64,000 nucleotides of DNA from Plantactinospora sp. BC1 (GTDB lineage Bacteria > Actinomycetota > Actinomycetes > Mycobacteriales > Micromonosporaceae). The stretch spans positions 2,418,001 to 2,482,000 of the forward strand of contig NZ_CP028158.1 in the NCBI RefSeq assembly GCF_003030345.1, read 5' to 3'. The notes under the pieces were generated by a model that was given only the letters and a program-made list of their open reading frames with translations, was not told the origin of the DNA and ran no database searches. Below, piece after piece: positions 28,490-37,112 of the stretch. A program made the translations under genes and the position numbers. The number at the start of each line of letters is the position of its first letter. Position 1 is the first letter of the stretch.

Positions 28490-29674
28490 TCAGACGTACC
28501 GCTCCAGAATGGACGCCTCGGCGAGCCGGGAGAGCCCCTCCCGTACGCCCCGGGCACGGGCGTCACCGACCCCGTCGACCGCCTGTAGGTCCTCGACGGT
28601 GGCGCCGAGCAGCCGTTGCAGGCTGCCGAAGTGCCCGACGAGCCGGTCGACCACCAGCCCGGGCAGCCGGGGCACCTTGGCGAGCAGCCGGAACCCGCGC
28701 GGGCTGACCGCCGCGTCCAGCGCGTCGGAGGCACCCGGGTAGCCGATCGCCTTGGCGACCGCGACCAGGTCGATCAGCTCGGTGGCGGTGAGCAGGTCCA
28801 GCTCGACCAGGGCCTCGTCGAGGGTCCGCGCCTTGCGCCCGGTCGGCAGGTAGTCGCGGATCACCAGGGTCCGGTCGGCGTCCACCCCGGCCATCAGCTC
28901 GTCGAGCTGGAGGGCGAGCAACCGGCCGTCGGTGCCCAGCTCGACCACGTAACCGGCGATCTCGTCGGCGATCCGGCGGACCATCTCCAGCCGCTGCACC
29001 ACGGCGACCGCGTCCCGTACGGTGACCAGGTCCTCGATCTCCAGCGCGGAGAGGGTGCCGGAGACCTCGTCGAGGCGGAGCTTGTAGCGCTCGAGAGTGG
29101 CCAGTGCCTGGTTGGCCCGGGAGAGGATCGCGGCCGAGTCGTCCAGCACGTGCCGCTGGCCGTTGACGTAGAGGCTGATGATCCGCATCGACTGGCTGAC
29201 CGATATCACCGGGAAGCCGGTCTGCCGGGCGACCCGCTCGGCGGTGCGGTGCCGGGTGCCGGACTCCTCGGTCGGGATCGACGGGTCGGGCATCAGGTGC
29301 ACGGCGGCCCGGACGATCCGGGTGCCGTCGCTGGAGAGCACGACGGCGCCGTCCATCTTGCACAGTTCGCGGACCCGGGTCGCGGAGAACTCGACGTCGA
29401 GCGGGAAGCCGCCGGTGCAGAGGGTTTCGACGACCCGGTCGTAGCCGAGCACGATCAGGGCGCCGGTCCGGCCGCGCAGGATGCGCTCCAGCCCGTCCCG
29501 CAGTGCCGTGCCCGGCGCCATCAGCGCCAGGTTGGCCCGCAACGGGTCGCCGGTCGGGCCCGTCCCGTTCATGGTCATGTTGCCGACCCCGACGGGGCGG
29601 GTCGAGGTGCCGGCGCTGGTGCGGACAGGAGGAGCCGCGCTGGCGGTACGGTTCGCGTCGCGGTCGATCGGCAC
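28490..29674 (-). CDS. disA: diadenylate cyclase / DNA integrity scanning protein DisA
   Basis: Makes cyclic di-AMP from two ATP and monitors branched DNA. The 394-aa protein has the DAC domain with DGA (residues 108-110) and RHRTAER (141-147), a helical linker, and a C-terminal helix-hairpin-helix domain ([19 protein letters not shown]). GTG 29674 is supported by TAGAAT six bases upstream; the N-terminus is about 30 residues longer than usual. It lies downstream of radA as in most actinobacteria, but with its own promoter. Confidence 0.95.
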   Translation of the reverse strand: MPIDRDANRTASAAPPVRTSAGTSTRPVGVGNMTMNGTGPTGDPLRANLALMAPGTALRDGLERILRGRTGALIVLGYDRVVETLCTGGFPLDVEFSATRVRELCKMDGAVVLSSDGTRIVRAAVHLMPDPSIPTEESGTRHRTAERVARQTGFPVISVSQSMRIISLYVNGQRHVLDDSAAILSRANQALATLERYKLRLDEVSGTLSALEIEDLVTVRDAVAVVQRLEMVRRIADEIAGYVVELGTDGRLLALQLDELMAGVDADRTLVIRDYLPTGRKARTLDEALVELDLLTATELIDLVAVAKAIGYPGASDALDAAVSPRGFRLLAKVPRLPGLVVDRLVGHFGSLQRLLGATVEDLQAVDGVGDARARGVREGLSRLAEASILERYV

Positions 29675-29680
29675 TCGGAC

Positions 29681-29686
29681 ATTCTA
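29681..29686 (-). promoter_or_regulatory. -10 box TAGAAT for leaderless disA
   Basis: Minus-strand TAGAAT ends six bases before GTG 29674. Confidence 0.55.
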
Positions 29687-29810
29687 CGGACCGCCCTGCG
29701 TTCGGTGCTGTCGCGGTTACTGTGACGTGCCACTGTGCCTGCTTCCTCCCATCGGCGCGCCGTCGGTACCGTCTGGGACCCGCCGCGTAGTGTCCAGTTT
29801 GTAGCTGATT

Positions 29811-29823
29811 GGCAAGCCTTGCC
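29811..29823. repeat. short inverted repeat between radA and disA
   Basis: GGCAAG-C-CTTGCC is a perfect palindrome in the 235-bp gap between radA and disA. It could be an operator; nothing else is clear in the gap. Confidence 0.3.
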
Positions 29824-29909
29824 GGGCGTGCCGTCCCGTCTGGCCGCAGGTGGCAACGGCCGTAAGCATGCCACGCCCCGGCCAGCCGCAGCGCGGCGTG
29901 ACCGTATGG

Positions 29910-31355
29910 TTACTCAGCCGACACCCGCGCCACGCACTGCAGCGCCGATCGTACGTCGGTGACTTCCGTCACCCGCATGTTCTCCGGGGCCACCCCGCTG
30001 GCGCTCGGCCCGCAGCCCGTCGGCACCAGGGCGTACTTGAAGCCGAGCCGGGCCGCCTCGGCCAGCCGCCGGGGCACGGCGGCGACCCGACGCACCTCGC
30101 CGGTCAGCCCCACCTCCCCGATCGCCACCAGATTCGGCGCGATCGCCAGGTTGAGCCCGCCGGAGGCGACCGCCAGCGCGACGGCCAGGTCGGCGGCCGG
30201 CTCGACCACCCGGATCCCACCGACGGTGGCGGCGAAGACCTCCCGGTCGTGCAGGGTCAGCCGCTCGGTCCGGCGTTGCAGCACCGCGAGCACCATCGCC
30301 AGCCGGGCGCTGTCCAGCCCGGAGACGGTCCGCCGGGGTGACCCGGCCACCGTGGCGCCGATCAGCGCCTGCACCTCGGTGACCAGCGCCCGCCGCCCCT
30401 CCATCGCCACCGTCACGCAGGTGCCGGGGACCGGGTCGGCGGAGCGGGTCAGGAAGAGCCCGGACGGGTCGGCGAGGCTGCTGATCCCGCCCTCGTGCAT
30501 CTCGAAGCAGCCGACCTCGTCGGCGGTGCCGAACCGGTTCTTCACGCCGCGCACCATCCGCAGCGACGAGTGCTTGTCGCCCTCGAAGTGCAGCACCACG
30601 TCGACCAGGTGCTCCAGCACGCGGGGGCCGGCGACCTGGCCGTCCTTGGTGACGTGCCCGACGAGTACGGTGGCGATCCCCCGCTCCTTGGCGACCGCGA
30701 CCAGGGCGGCGGTGACCGCCCGGACCTGGGTGACCCCGCCCGGCACCCCCTCGGTGCCGGGGGTGGAGACGGTCTGCACCGAGTCCAGCACCAGCAGGCC
30801 CGGCTTGACCGCGTCGAGGTGGCCGAGGACGGCGGAGAGGTCGTTCTCGGCGGCCAGGTAGAGCCGGTCGTGCAGGGTGCCCATCCGCTCGGCCCGCAGC
30901 CGGACCTGGCTCACCGACTCCTCGCCGCTGACCACCAGCGACGGGCTGCCGGCGCCGGCCGCCCACTGCTGGGCCACGTCGAGCAGCAGCGTCGACTTGC
31001 CGACCCCCGGCTCACCGGCGAGCAGCACCACCGCGCCGGGCACCAGACCGCCGCCGAGCACCCGGTCCAGCTCGGGAACGCCGGTCGGACGCGCCCGGGC
31101 CGGTGCGGCGCTGATGGTGGCGATCGGCCGGGCCGGCTCGGCCGGCGCCCGGGAACTGACCACCCGGCCGGAGACGGTGGGGCCGGTGAGGGTCGACTCG
31201 ACGACGGAGCCCCACTCGCCGCACTCCGGGCACCGGCCGACCCACTTCGGCGGCTGGTGGCCGCAGGCGTCGCACTCGTAGGCGGGGCGGGGGTCGCGGC
31301 TCGCGGCACGGCCGCGCCCGGTCGCTGGGCGGGGCGTGGCTCGGCTGGTCGTCAC
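29910..31355 (-). CDS. radA: DNA repair protein RadA
   Basis: RecA-like helicase acting on recombination branches. The 481-aa protein has the N-terminal zinc finger (Cys28, Cys31, Cys42, Cys45), Walker A GEPGVGKST (114-122), the RadA-specific KNRFG motif and a C-terminal Lon-like domain (SGGLNLAIAPNLVAIGEVGLTGEVR). GTG 31355 has TAGCGT six bases upstream. Confidence 0.96.
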   Translation of the reverse strand: MTTSRATPRPATGRGRAASRDPRPAYECDACGHQPPKWVGRCPECGEWGSVVESTLTGPTVSGRVVSSRAPAEPARPIATISAAPARARPTGVPELDRVLGGGLVPGAVVLLAGEPGVGKSTLLLDVAQQWAAGAGSPSLVVSGEESVSQVRLRAERMGTLHDRLYLAAENDLSAVLGHLDAVKPGLLVLDSVQTVSTPGTEGVPGGVTQVRAVTAALVAVAKERGIATVLVGHVTKDGQVAGPRVLEHLVDVVLHFEGDKHSSLRMVRGVKNRFGTADEVGCFEMHEGGISSLADPSGLFLTRSADPVPGTCVTVAMEGRRALVTEVQALIGATVAGSPRRTVSGLDSARLAMVLAVLQRRTERLTLHDREVFAATVGGIRVVEPAADLAVALAVASGGLNLAIAPNLVAIGEVGLTGEVRRVAAVPRRLAEAARLGFKYALVPTGCGPSASGVAPENMRVTEVTDVRSALQCVARVSAE

Positions 31356-31361
31356 CCGAGC

Positions 31362-31367
31362 ACGCTA
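31362..31367 (-). promoter_or_regulatory. -10 box TAGCGT for leaderless radA
   Basis: Minus-strand TAGCGT ends six bases before GTG 31355. Confidence 0.55.
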
Positions 31368-31430
31368 ACCAATCCGTACGACGGAACCGGCGCGACCCGG
31401 CCGATCACCGAGCCGCGCCCAGACTGCCGA

Positions 31431-32153
31431 CTACTCGTGTTCCTCGTTCTCGCCGACGACCGGGGTACCGACCGGGGCCGGCGTCACCGGCACCGCGACC
31501 GGCGCCCACACCGACACCTGGGTGCCGCCGAAGTCGAAGATCAGCTCGATGCTGCCGCCCGGCAGCAGCGGCTCGGCCAGCCCGGAGAGCTGGAGCCAGC
31601 TGCCGACGGTCTTGTTCAGGATCACGAACCCGGCGGCCGGGAGCCGGATCTCGGCCGGCGACGTCGGGGACGCCGTCGGCGACGGGGCGGCGGCACCCTC
31701 GGTCGGGGTCGCCGACGGCGAACCGCCCGGCGACGGGCTGCCCGAGGTCGCCTCCGGCGACGGGCTGCCCTGGGTCGCCTCGGGCGACGGGCTCGACGAG
31801 ACGGTGCCGGCCGGGGTCGGCGCGGTCGGGGTGCCGGCCAGTACCACCGCACGGGCACCGGCGGTGCTGACCCGCACCGTGACGGCCTCACCGGAGTCGT
31901 TGTAGAGGGCGACGTTCATCGGCGCGTCGGCGCCGGCCGGATAGCCCTGGGTGTTCAGGTAGTCGATCGACAGGTTGCGGACCTTGAAGTTGTTGTCCGC
32001 CGACTGGGCGTTGGTGCCGACGCTGGTGGGGATCTTGGCGGCGGTCTCGGCGATCTGGCCCGCGCCGCAGCCGGACAGCAGCAGGGTCGCGGCGGTCGCC
32101 GTACCGGCCAGCACCGCAGCGGCTCGCCGAGCCCCCCTGATCGAGCGCGTCAC
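31431..32153 (-). CDS. LpqE-like lipoprotein
   Basis: A 240-aa exported lipoprotein: basic start, hydrophobic stretch, lipobox LLSGC. The folded part (NNFKVRNLSIDYLNTQGYPAGADAP split by a strand pattern) resembles the PCuAC/LpqE group. It is interrupted by a Ser/Pro/Thr linker with SPSPEAT repeats at about residues 120-175. GTG 32153 has AAGGAGGA upstream. M. tuberculosis also has a lipoprotein (LpqE) between carD and radA, which supports the name; no copper ligands were evident. Confidence 0.75.
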   Translation of the reverse strand: MTRSIRGARRAAAVLAGTATAATLLLSGCGAGQIAETAAKIPTSVGTNAQSADNNFKVRNLSIDYLNTQGYPAGADAPMNVALYNDSGEAVTVRVSTAGARAVVLAGTPTAPTPAGTVSSSPSPEATQGSPSPEATSGSPSPGGSPSATPTEGAAAPSPTASPTSPAEIRLPAAGFVILNKTVGSWLQLSGLAEPLLPGGSIELIFDFGGTQVSVWAPVAVPVTPAPVGTPVVGENEEHE

Positions 32154-32334
32154 CTGGTCCTCCTTCGTGCGATCCCGGTCGCCGTCGCGATCGGCGGGTC
32201 GGGGCGAACGGGCAACGGTGGCCGTACCCGGGCCCAACGGGCTCCAGGGTAGTGGGCGGTGATCGGCTCTCGTACGCCGACCCGGTATCCCGGCCCGGCC
32301 CGATCGGGCGGTACCGGCCGGTGCCGGGGCTGGC

Positions 32335-33174
32335 TCAGCCGACCCGGCCGCTGGTCACCAGCAGCAACACATCGATCAGCGCGACGAGCATGACGGCCCG
32401 GAAGACGGCCACCGGGCGGTCGCCCCGGGCGGCGGCGGCCCGGCCGGCGTACCAGCCGACCGCCGGGACCACGGCGGCGACCGCGACCGCCGCCAGCCCG
32501 GCCCAGGACGGCGGCCCGGGCGGGCCGGCCACCAGGGTCGCGGTGGCCGCGAGCAGCAGCCCGGCGGCGGCCAGCCGGGAGCCGGTCGGGCCGAGCCGGT
32601 GCGGCAGGCCCCGCACCCCGGTCCGCTCGTCGTCGGTGAGGTCCGGCAGGACGTTCGCGAAGTGCGCCCCGGCGCCGAGCAGCGCACCGGCCGCGACGAG
32701 CCAGGCCGGCGGGGTCGGCGCGCCGGGCAGCCCGAGTACGACGACCGCCGGCAACGTCCCGAACGAGACCGCGTACGGCAGCACCGAGAGCGGGGTGGAC
32801 TTCAGCGGCCAGTTGTAGAGCAGCGCGGAGACCAGGGCGAGGGTGACCGCCCCGGCGGCGGCCAGGTTGAGGGTGAGCGCCGGCAGCGGGGTCAGTACGG
32901 CGGCGAGCACCCCCGCGGCGCCGACCAGCCGTCGACTGATCATGCCGCTGGCCACCGGCTTGTCCCGGCGCCCGACCGCGGCGTCCCGGTCGGCGTCGAG
33001 CCGGTCGTTGAGCCAGCCGATGGCGAGCTGGCTGAACAGCACGGTGAGGGCCACCGTGGCGACGCCGCCGGGTGGGTGGCCGACGCCCCAGGCGAGCAGG
33101 GCCGAGACGGTGGTCACCGCGGCCGCCGGCTCGGGGTGGCTCGCCCGGACCAGCCCTAACACCACATGCGACAT
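32335..33174 (-). CDS. UbiA-family prenyltransferase
   Basis: Membrane prenyltransferase that joins an isoprenoid diphosphate to an aromatic or similar acceptor. The 279-aa protein has about eight helices. The first Asp-rich motif is NDRLDADRD (typical NDxxDxxxD) and the second is NVLPDLTDDERTG. ATG 33174 is supported by CAGACT six bases upstream. Codon 6 is TTA. The gene is divergent from the methyltransferase-ACAD-type III PKS run, so it probably prenylates their product (inference). Confidence 0.85.
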   Translation of the reverse strand: MSHVVLGLVRASHPEPAAAVTTVSALLAWGVGHPPGGVATVALTVLFSQLAIGWLNDRLDADRDAAVGRRDKPVASGMISRRLVGAAGVLAAVLTPLPALTLNLAAAGAVTLALVSALLYNWPLKSTPLSVLPYAVSFGTLPAVVVLGLPGAPTPPAWLVAAGALLGAGAHFANVLPDLTDDERTGVRGLPHRLGPTGSRLAAAGLLLAATATLVAGPPGPPSWAGLAAVAVAAVVPAVGWYAGRAAAARGDRPVAVFRAVMLVALIDVLLLVTSGRVG

Positions 33175-33180
33175 ATGGGA

Positions 33181-33213
33181 AGTCTGGTTGTTACCGCTCG
33201 GTCGTGCCAGGCT
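33181..33213. promoter_or_regulatory. divergent promoter pair of the UbiA/type III PKS cluster
   Basis: Minus-strand CAGACT (33181-33186) stands six bases before the UbiA ATG. Plus-strand CAGGCT (33208-33213) stands seven bases before the methyltransferase ATG. The whole divergent region is 46 bp. Confidence 0.4.
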
Positions 33214-33220
33214 CGATCGC

Positions 33221-34021
33221 ATGCGGACAGCGCGGACCGGGCCGGACGCCGGGGCCACCGCGCCCGGCAGCCGGGCCGGGCGGCTGCCCCGCAACGACCC
33301 CCGGCAGTACGACGACCTCGCCGACGAGTGGTGGCAGCCGGACGGCGCCTTCGCGATGCTGCACTGGCTGGCCGAGGCGCGGGCCGCCCTGGTGCCGCCG
33401 GCCACCCGTCCCGGGGCGCTCCTGGTCGACCTCGGCTGCGGCGCCGGGCTGCTCGCCCCCCGGGTGGCCGGCAGGGGCTACCGGCACGTCGGGGTGGACC
33501 TGGTCCGCTCCGCGCTCGCCCAGGCCGCCGCGCACGGGGTGACCCCGGTGAACGGGGACGTCGGGGCGGTGCCGCTGGCCGACGGCTGCGCCGACGTGGT
33601 GGCCGCCGGTGAGGTGCTGGAACACGTACCGGACTGGCGGCGGGTGGTGGCCGAGGCGGCCCGGCTGCTCCGGCCCGGCGGCACGCTGGTGCTGGACACC
33701 CTCAACGCCACCGCGCTGAGCCGCCTGCTGGCGGTACGGGTGGCCGAACTCTTCCCCGGGGTGCCCCGGGGGATCCACGACCCCCGGCTCTTCGTCGACG
33801 CGCGGGAACTGGTCGACGAGTGTGCCCGGCACGGGATCGCGCTGCGGGTCCGGGGCATCCGGCCGGCGGTCTGGGGTACGGCACGCTGGCTGCTGCGCCG
33901 GGCGGTCCGGCGCGCGGCTCCGCCCGGGAGCGGCCGGACCGGGGCCCCGGACGCGCCACGGATCGTTCCGACCTGGTCGGCGGCGGTCCTCTACCAGGGG
34001 TGGGGGACCAGGCAGGGTTAG
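33221..34021 (+). CDS. UbiG-like SAM-dependent methyltransferase
   Basis: A 266-aa class I methyltransferase resembling UbiG-type quinone O-methyltransferases. LLVDLGCGAGLLAPR is SAM motif I, GEVLEHVPDWR and LLRPGGTLVLDT are later motifs. With a UbiA enzyme and a type III PKS adjacent, an O-methylation of a phenolic or hydroquinone lipid is likely (inference). ATG 33221 has no ribosome site and appears leaderless. The ACAD-like gene follows after 45 bp. Confidence 0.8.
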   Translation: MRTARTGPDAGATAPGSRAGRLPRNDPRQYDDLADEWWQPDGAFAMLHWLAEARAALVPPATRPGALLVDLGCGAGLLAPRVAGRGYRHVGVDLVRSALAQAAAHGVTPVNGDVGAVPLADGCADVVAAGEVLEHVPDWRRVVAEAARLLRPGGTLVLDTLNATALSRLLAVRVAELFPGVPRGIHDPRLFVDARELVDECARHGIALRVRGIRPAVWGTARWLLRRAVRRAAPPGSGRTGAPDAPRIVPTWSAAVLYQGWGTRQG

Positions 34022-34066
34022 CCGGGCGGCAGCTCCGGCCGACCGGCCGGTGCGGAAAGGACACGG

Positions 34067-35236
34067 ATGACGGTGGACGCGCTCGCAGCGGCACGCCGGG
34101 TGGCGCCGAGATTCGCCGCCCGGGCGGCCGAACACGACCGGGACGGCACGTTCCCGGTCGAGGACTTCGCCGATCTGCGGTCGGCCGGGCTCCTCGGCCT
34201 GATGGTCCCGCCGGAGCTGGGCGGTCTGGGGGCCAGCTTCGCCGGGTACGCGGCGGTCGCCACCGAGCTGGCCCGGGGCAACGGCGCCACCGCGCTGGTC
34301 TTCAACATGCACGCCTCGGTCACCGGTGCGCTCGGCGCGCTGACCGAGGAGCTGGCCGAGGCGCTCGGCGTACCGGCCGAGGCGCTGGCGGCCCGGGACC
34401 GGCTGCTCGCCGAGGCGGCGGCCGGTGCCTGGTACGCGGTGGCGATGAGCGAGCGGGGTGCCGGTTCCCGGCTGTCGAAGTTGACCACCACGTACGAGCC
34501 GGTGGACGGCGGCTACCACATCAAGGGTGCCAAGACGTTCTGCTCCGGGGCCGGGCACGCCGACGCCTATCTGGTGGCCGCCCGGAGCGTCGCCGACCAG
34601 TCGGTGGTCTCGCAGTTCCTGGTGCCGGCCGGGCCGGAGGGGCTGCACGTCGAGCCGACCTGGGACTCGCTCGGGATGCGGGCCACCGCCTCGCACGACC
34701 TGCACCTGGACGTGACGGTGCCGACCGACCGGCTGCTCGGCGGGGTGGAGGGGCTGGCCCTGGTGGTCGCCCAGCTCATGCCGCACTGGCTGGTGGCCAG
34801 CTACGCGGCCGTCTACGTCGGGGTGGCCCGGGCGGCGATCGACGCCGCCGTCGAGCACCTGACCGCACGCGGGCTGGACGGCCTGCCGGCGGTACGCGCC
34901 CGGGTGGGTCGGGCCGACGCCGCCACCGCCGCCGCCGGGCTGGCGGTGACCGAGGCGGCCCGCCGGGTCGACGAGGCGCCCGGCGACGCCGAGACGAACC
35001 GCTGGGTGTGGCGGGCGAAGCTGCTGGCCGGGACGACCGCGGCCGAGGTGGCGGCCTCGATGGTGGAGGCGGCGGGCACCTCGGCGACCCGGCGCGGGCA
35101 TCCGCTGGAACGCCTCTACCGGGACGCCCGGTGCGGGTCGTTGCATCCGGCGACCTCGGACGTCTGCGCGGACTGGCTCGGCGTCGCGGCGCTCGGCGGC
35201 GATCCGGACCGGGACGCCTCGACGCCGCGGTGGTGA
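34067..35236 (+). CDS. acyl-CoA dehydrogenase-like flavoprotein
   Basis: A 389-aa protein of the acyl-CoA dehydrogenase superfamily: N-terminal helices (DLRSAGLLGLMVPPELGGLG), a middle beta domain with AMSERGAGSRLS, and a C-terminal four-helix domain. The end reads LERLYRDARCGSLHPATSDV, lacking the usual EGT segment with the catalytic base. It is therefore closer to the DszC/HpaB-like monooxygenase branch or to a specialised oxidase. In this cluster it could hydroxylate the polyketide ring. AAAGGA precedes ATG 34067. Confidence 0.75.
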   Translation: MTVDALAAARRVAPRFAARAAEHDRDGTFPVEDFADLRSAGLLGLMVPPELGGLGASFAGYAAVATELARGNGATALVFNMHASVTGALGALTEELAEALGVPAEALAARDRLLAEAAAGAWYAVAMSERGAGSRLSKLTTTYEPVDGGYHIKGAKTFCSGAGHADAYLVAARSVADQSVVSQFLVPAGPEGLHVEPTWDSLGMRATASHDLHLDVTVPTDRLLGGVEGLALVVAQLMPHWLVASYAAVYVGVARAAIDAAVEHLTARGLDGLPAVRARVGRADAATAAAGLAVTEAARRVDEAPGDAETNRWVWRAKLLAGTTAAEVAASMVEAAGTSATRRGHPLERLYRDARCGSLHPATSDVCADWLGVAALGGDPDRDASTPRW

Positions 35237-35414
35237 GGAGCCGGCTGACTGGGTACCTGATGGTGCGCGAGCCGGCGGCCCGACCGCCACCGGTCGGGCC
35301 GGGTCGCGATCAGGCGCGTCGGCGCGGCGCGAGTCCCGAGGTCACGCTCGGCGGTTGGGCTCGGTGGGCGCGTGGAGCGCGCAGGGGTGCGCGGTGTCGC
35401 GATCGGAGGACGGC

Positions 35415-36548
35415 ATGGGAAGCGGAAGCGGGCAGGACGGTTCCGGGGTGATCGCCGGCGTGGGTGTGGCGCTGCCGCCCACGGCCAGCCAGCAGGAGTT
35501 GTGGACGGGCTTCTTCGCGCGGCACTTCTCCGGGGCCACCCGGGCGCTCGCCGAGCGGATCTTCGCCAACTCCGGGGTACGGCACCGGCAGGCGGCGGTG
35601 AACCCGCTGCTGGAGGACGTCTCGGACTGGCCTACCGAGCGCCGGATGCGCCGGTACCAGATCGAGGCGCTGCCGCTGGGCAAGGAGGCGGTCGGGCGGG
35701 CACTGACCGACGCCGGCCTCTCGGCCGACCAGATCGGCCTCTTCGTCGTCTGCTCCTGCACCGGGTACGCGACGCCGGGGCTTGACATCCTGCTGGCCCG
35801 GGACATGGGGATGGCCCCGGACACCCAGCGGATGTTCGTCGGCCACATGGGTTGTTACGCGGCGCTGCCCGGGCTGGCCGCCGCCAACGACTTCGTCACC
35901 GCCCGGGGCCGCCCGGCGCTGCTGCTCTGCGCCGAGCTGACCAGCCTGCACATCCAGCCGTCGACGGCCCGGATGGACACCCAGCAGATCATCTCGCACG
36001 CGCTCTTCTCCGACGCCGCCGTCGCGGTCGTGGTCGCCCCGGGCAGCCGTCCCGGGTACGTCGTCCGCGAGGTCACCGCCGTCACCGACACCTCGACGGC
36101 CGACCACATGACGTGGGAGCTGACCGACACCGGTTTCCGGATGGGACTGTCGCCGAAGGTGCCGCAGGTGCTGGCGGCACACGTCCGTGACCTGGTCACC
36201 GACCTGCTGGGCCGGCACGGCCGGCGGATCGGTGAGGTGGACGGCTGGGCGGTGCACCCGGGCGGCCCACGGATCCTCAACGTGGTGGAGACGGAACTCG
36301 GCCTGCCGCCGGAGGCGATGGCGGCGTCCCGGGCGGTACTCGACGAGTACGGCAACTGTTCGTCGCCGACGTCTCTGCTCATCCTGGAACGACTTCGGCG
36401 AGCTGCCGCCGCACCCCGTACCGTGGTGATGCTCGCGTTCGGACCCGGGCTGACCCTCTACGCGGCACTGCTCGACCGGCAGCCCGGAGCGGCACGGGCG
36501 GACGGCACGCGGCCGGTCCACGAAACCGGCCCGGGTGGCGACTCCTAG
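35415..36548 (+). CDS. type III polyketide synthase
   Basis: Chalcone-synthase-like homodimeric enzyme that builds resorcinol- or pyrone-type rings from an acyl starter and malonyl-CoA. The 377-aa protein keeps the catalytic triad Cys147 (GHMGCYAALPG), His281 (WAVHPGGP) and Asn314 (YGNCSSPTS). GGAGGA lies just before ATG 35415; the longer frame from 35355 lacks support. It is the likely core enzyme of the 32.3-36.5 kb cluster. Confidence 0.93.
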   Translation: MGSGSGQDGSGVIAGVGVALPPTASQQELWTGFFARHFSGATRALAERIFANSGVRHRQAAVNPLLEDVSDWPTERRMRRYQIEALPLGKEAVGRALTDAGLSADQIGLFVVCSCTGYATPGLDILLARDMGMAPDTQRMFVGHMGCYAALPGLAAANDFVTARGRPALLLCAELTSLHIQPSTARMDTQQIISHALFSDAAVAVVVAPGSRPGYVVREVTAVTDTSTADHMTWELTDTGFRMGLSPKVPQVLAAHVRDLVTDLLGRHGRRIGEVDGWAVHPGGPRILNVVETELGLPPEAMAASRAVLDEYGNCSSPTSLLILERLRRAAAAPRTVVMLAFGPGLTLYAALLDRQPGAARADGTRPVHETGPGGDS

Positions 36549-36583
36549 GACATCTCCGCCGGACCGGCGGGAGGAGGCGACCG

Positions 36584-37075
36584 GTGCGCAGGGTGGCGTT
36601 GACGATGGCAGCGGTGCTGCTGGTCGGGATCGGTGGCTGGTGGTCGGTCCGGTCGGCTCCGGAGCCGCCCCGGCCGGGCCAGACGGGGGTCGGCGGGGCG
36701 CAGGTGGCGCCCGGGGTCGGCGGGGCGGACCTGGCCGGCGAGCGGAGCGGGAGCGTGGCCGGGCAGAGCCTGCCGCGCTTCCGGGACACGGTCTGGCGGG
36801 AGACGGCGACGCTGAACCAGCGCCGGTTCGTCACCTGGTCGATCGACACCCGGCCGGGCGGCCGCTATCTGCTCCAGTACGTCTGCCTCAGTCCGGGGGA
36901 GCTGCACGTCCGGGTGTTCCGGGGGGTGACGCAGAGCTGGTCGAGGTCGGTGAGTTGCCCGGGACCGTTCGGCAGTGTGCAGCTCGTCGCGGCGGGGGAC
37001 GAGATGTCGATCGGGGCGCGACGGCTGAACCACCGGCACGTGGAGGTCGCCCTCCAGGTGGTGGCGCTGCCCTGA
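36584..37075 (+). CDS. exported hypothetical protein
   Basis: A 163-aa protein with one N-terminal hydrophobic helix (residues 4-20), a Gly/Pro linker and a beta-rich C-terminal part with two cysteines (YVCLSPG and VSCPGPF). No family recognised. GAGGAGG before GTG 36584; it follows the type III PKS by 35 bp and may be co-transcribed, though no role in the pathway is evident. Confidence 0.6.
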   Translation: MRRVALTMAAVLLVGIGGWWSVRSAPEPPRPGQTGVGGAQVAPGVGGADLAGERSGSVAGQSLPRFRDTVWRETATLNQRRFVTWSIDTRPGGRYLLQYVCLSPGELHVRVFRGVTQSWSRSVSCPGPFGSVQLVAAGDEMSIGARRLNHRHVEVALQVVALP

Positions 37076-37112
37076 CCGGGAGGTTGCTTCCCGGCTGAAC
37101 CGGGTGGCCGGC

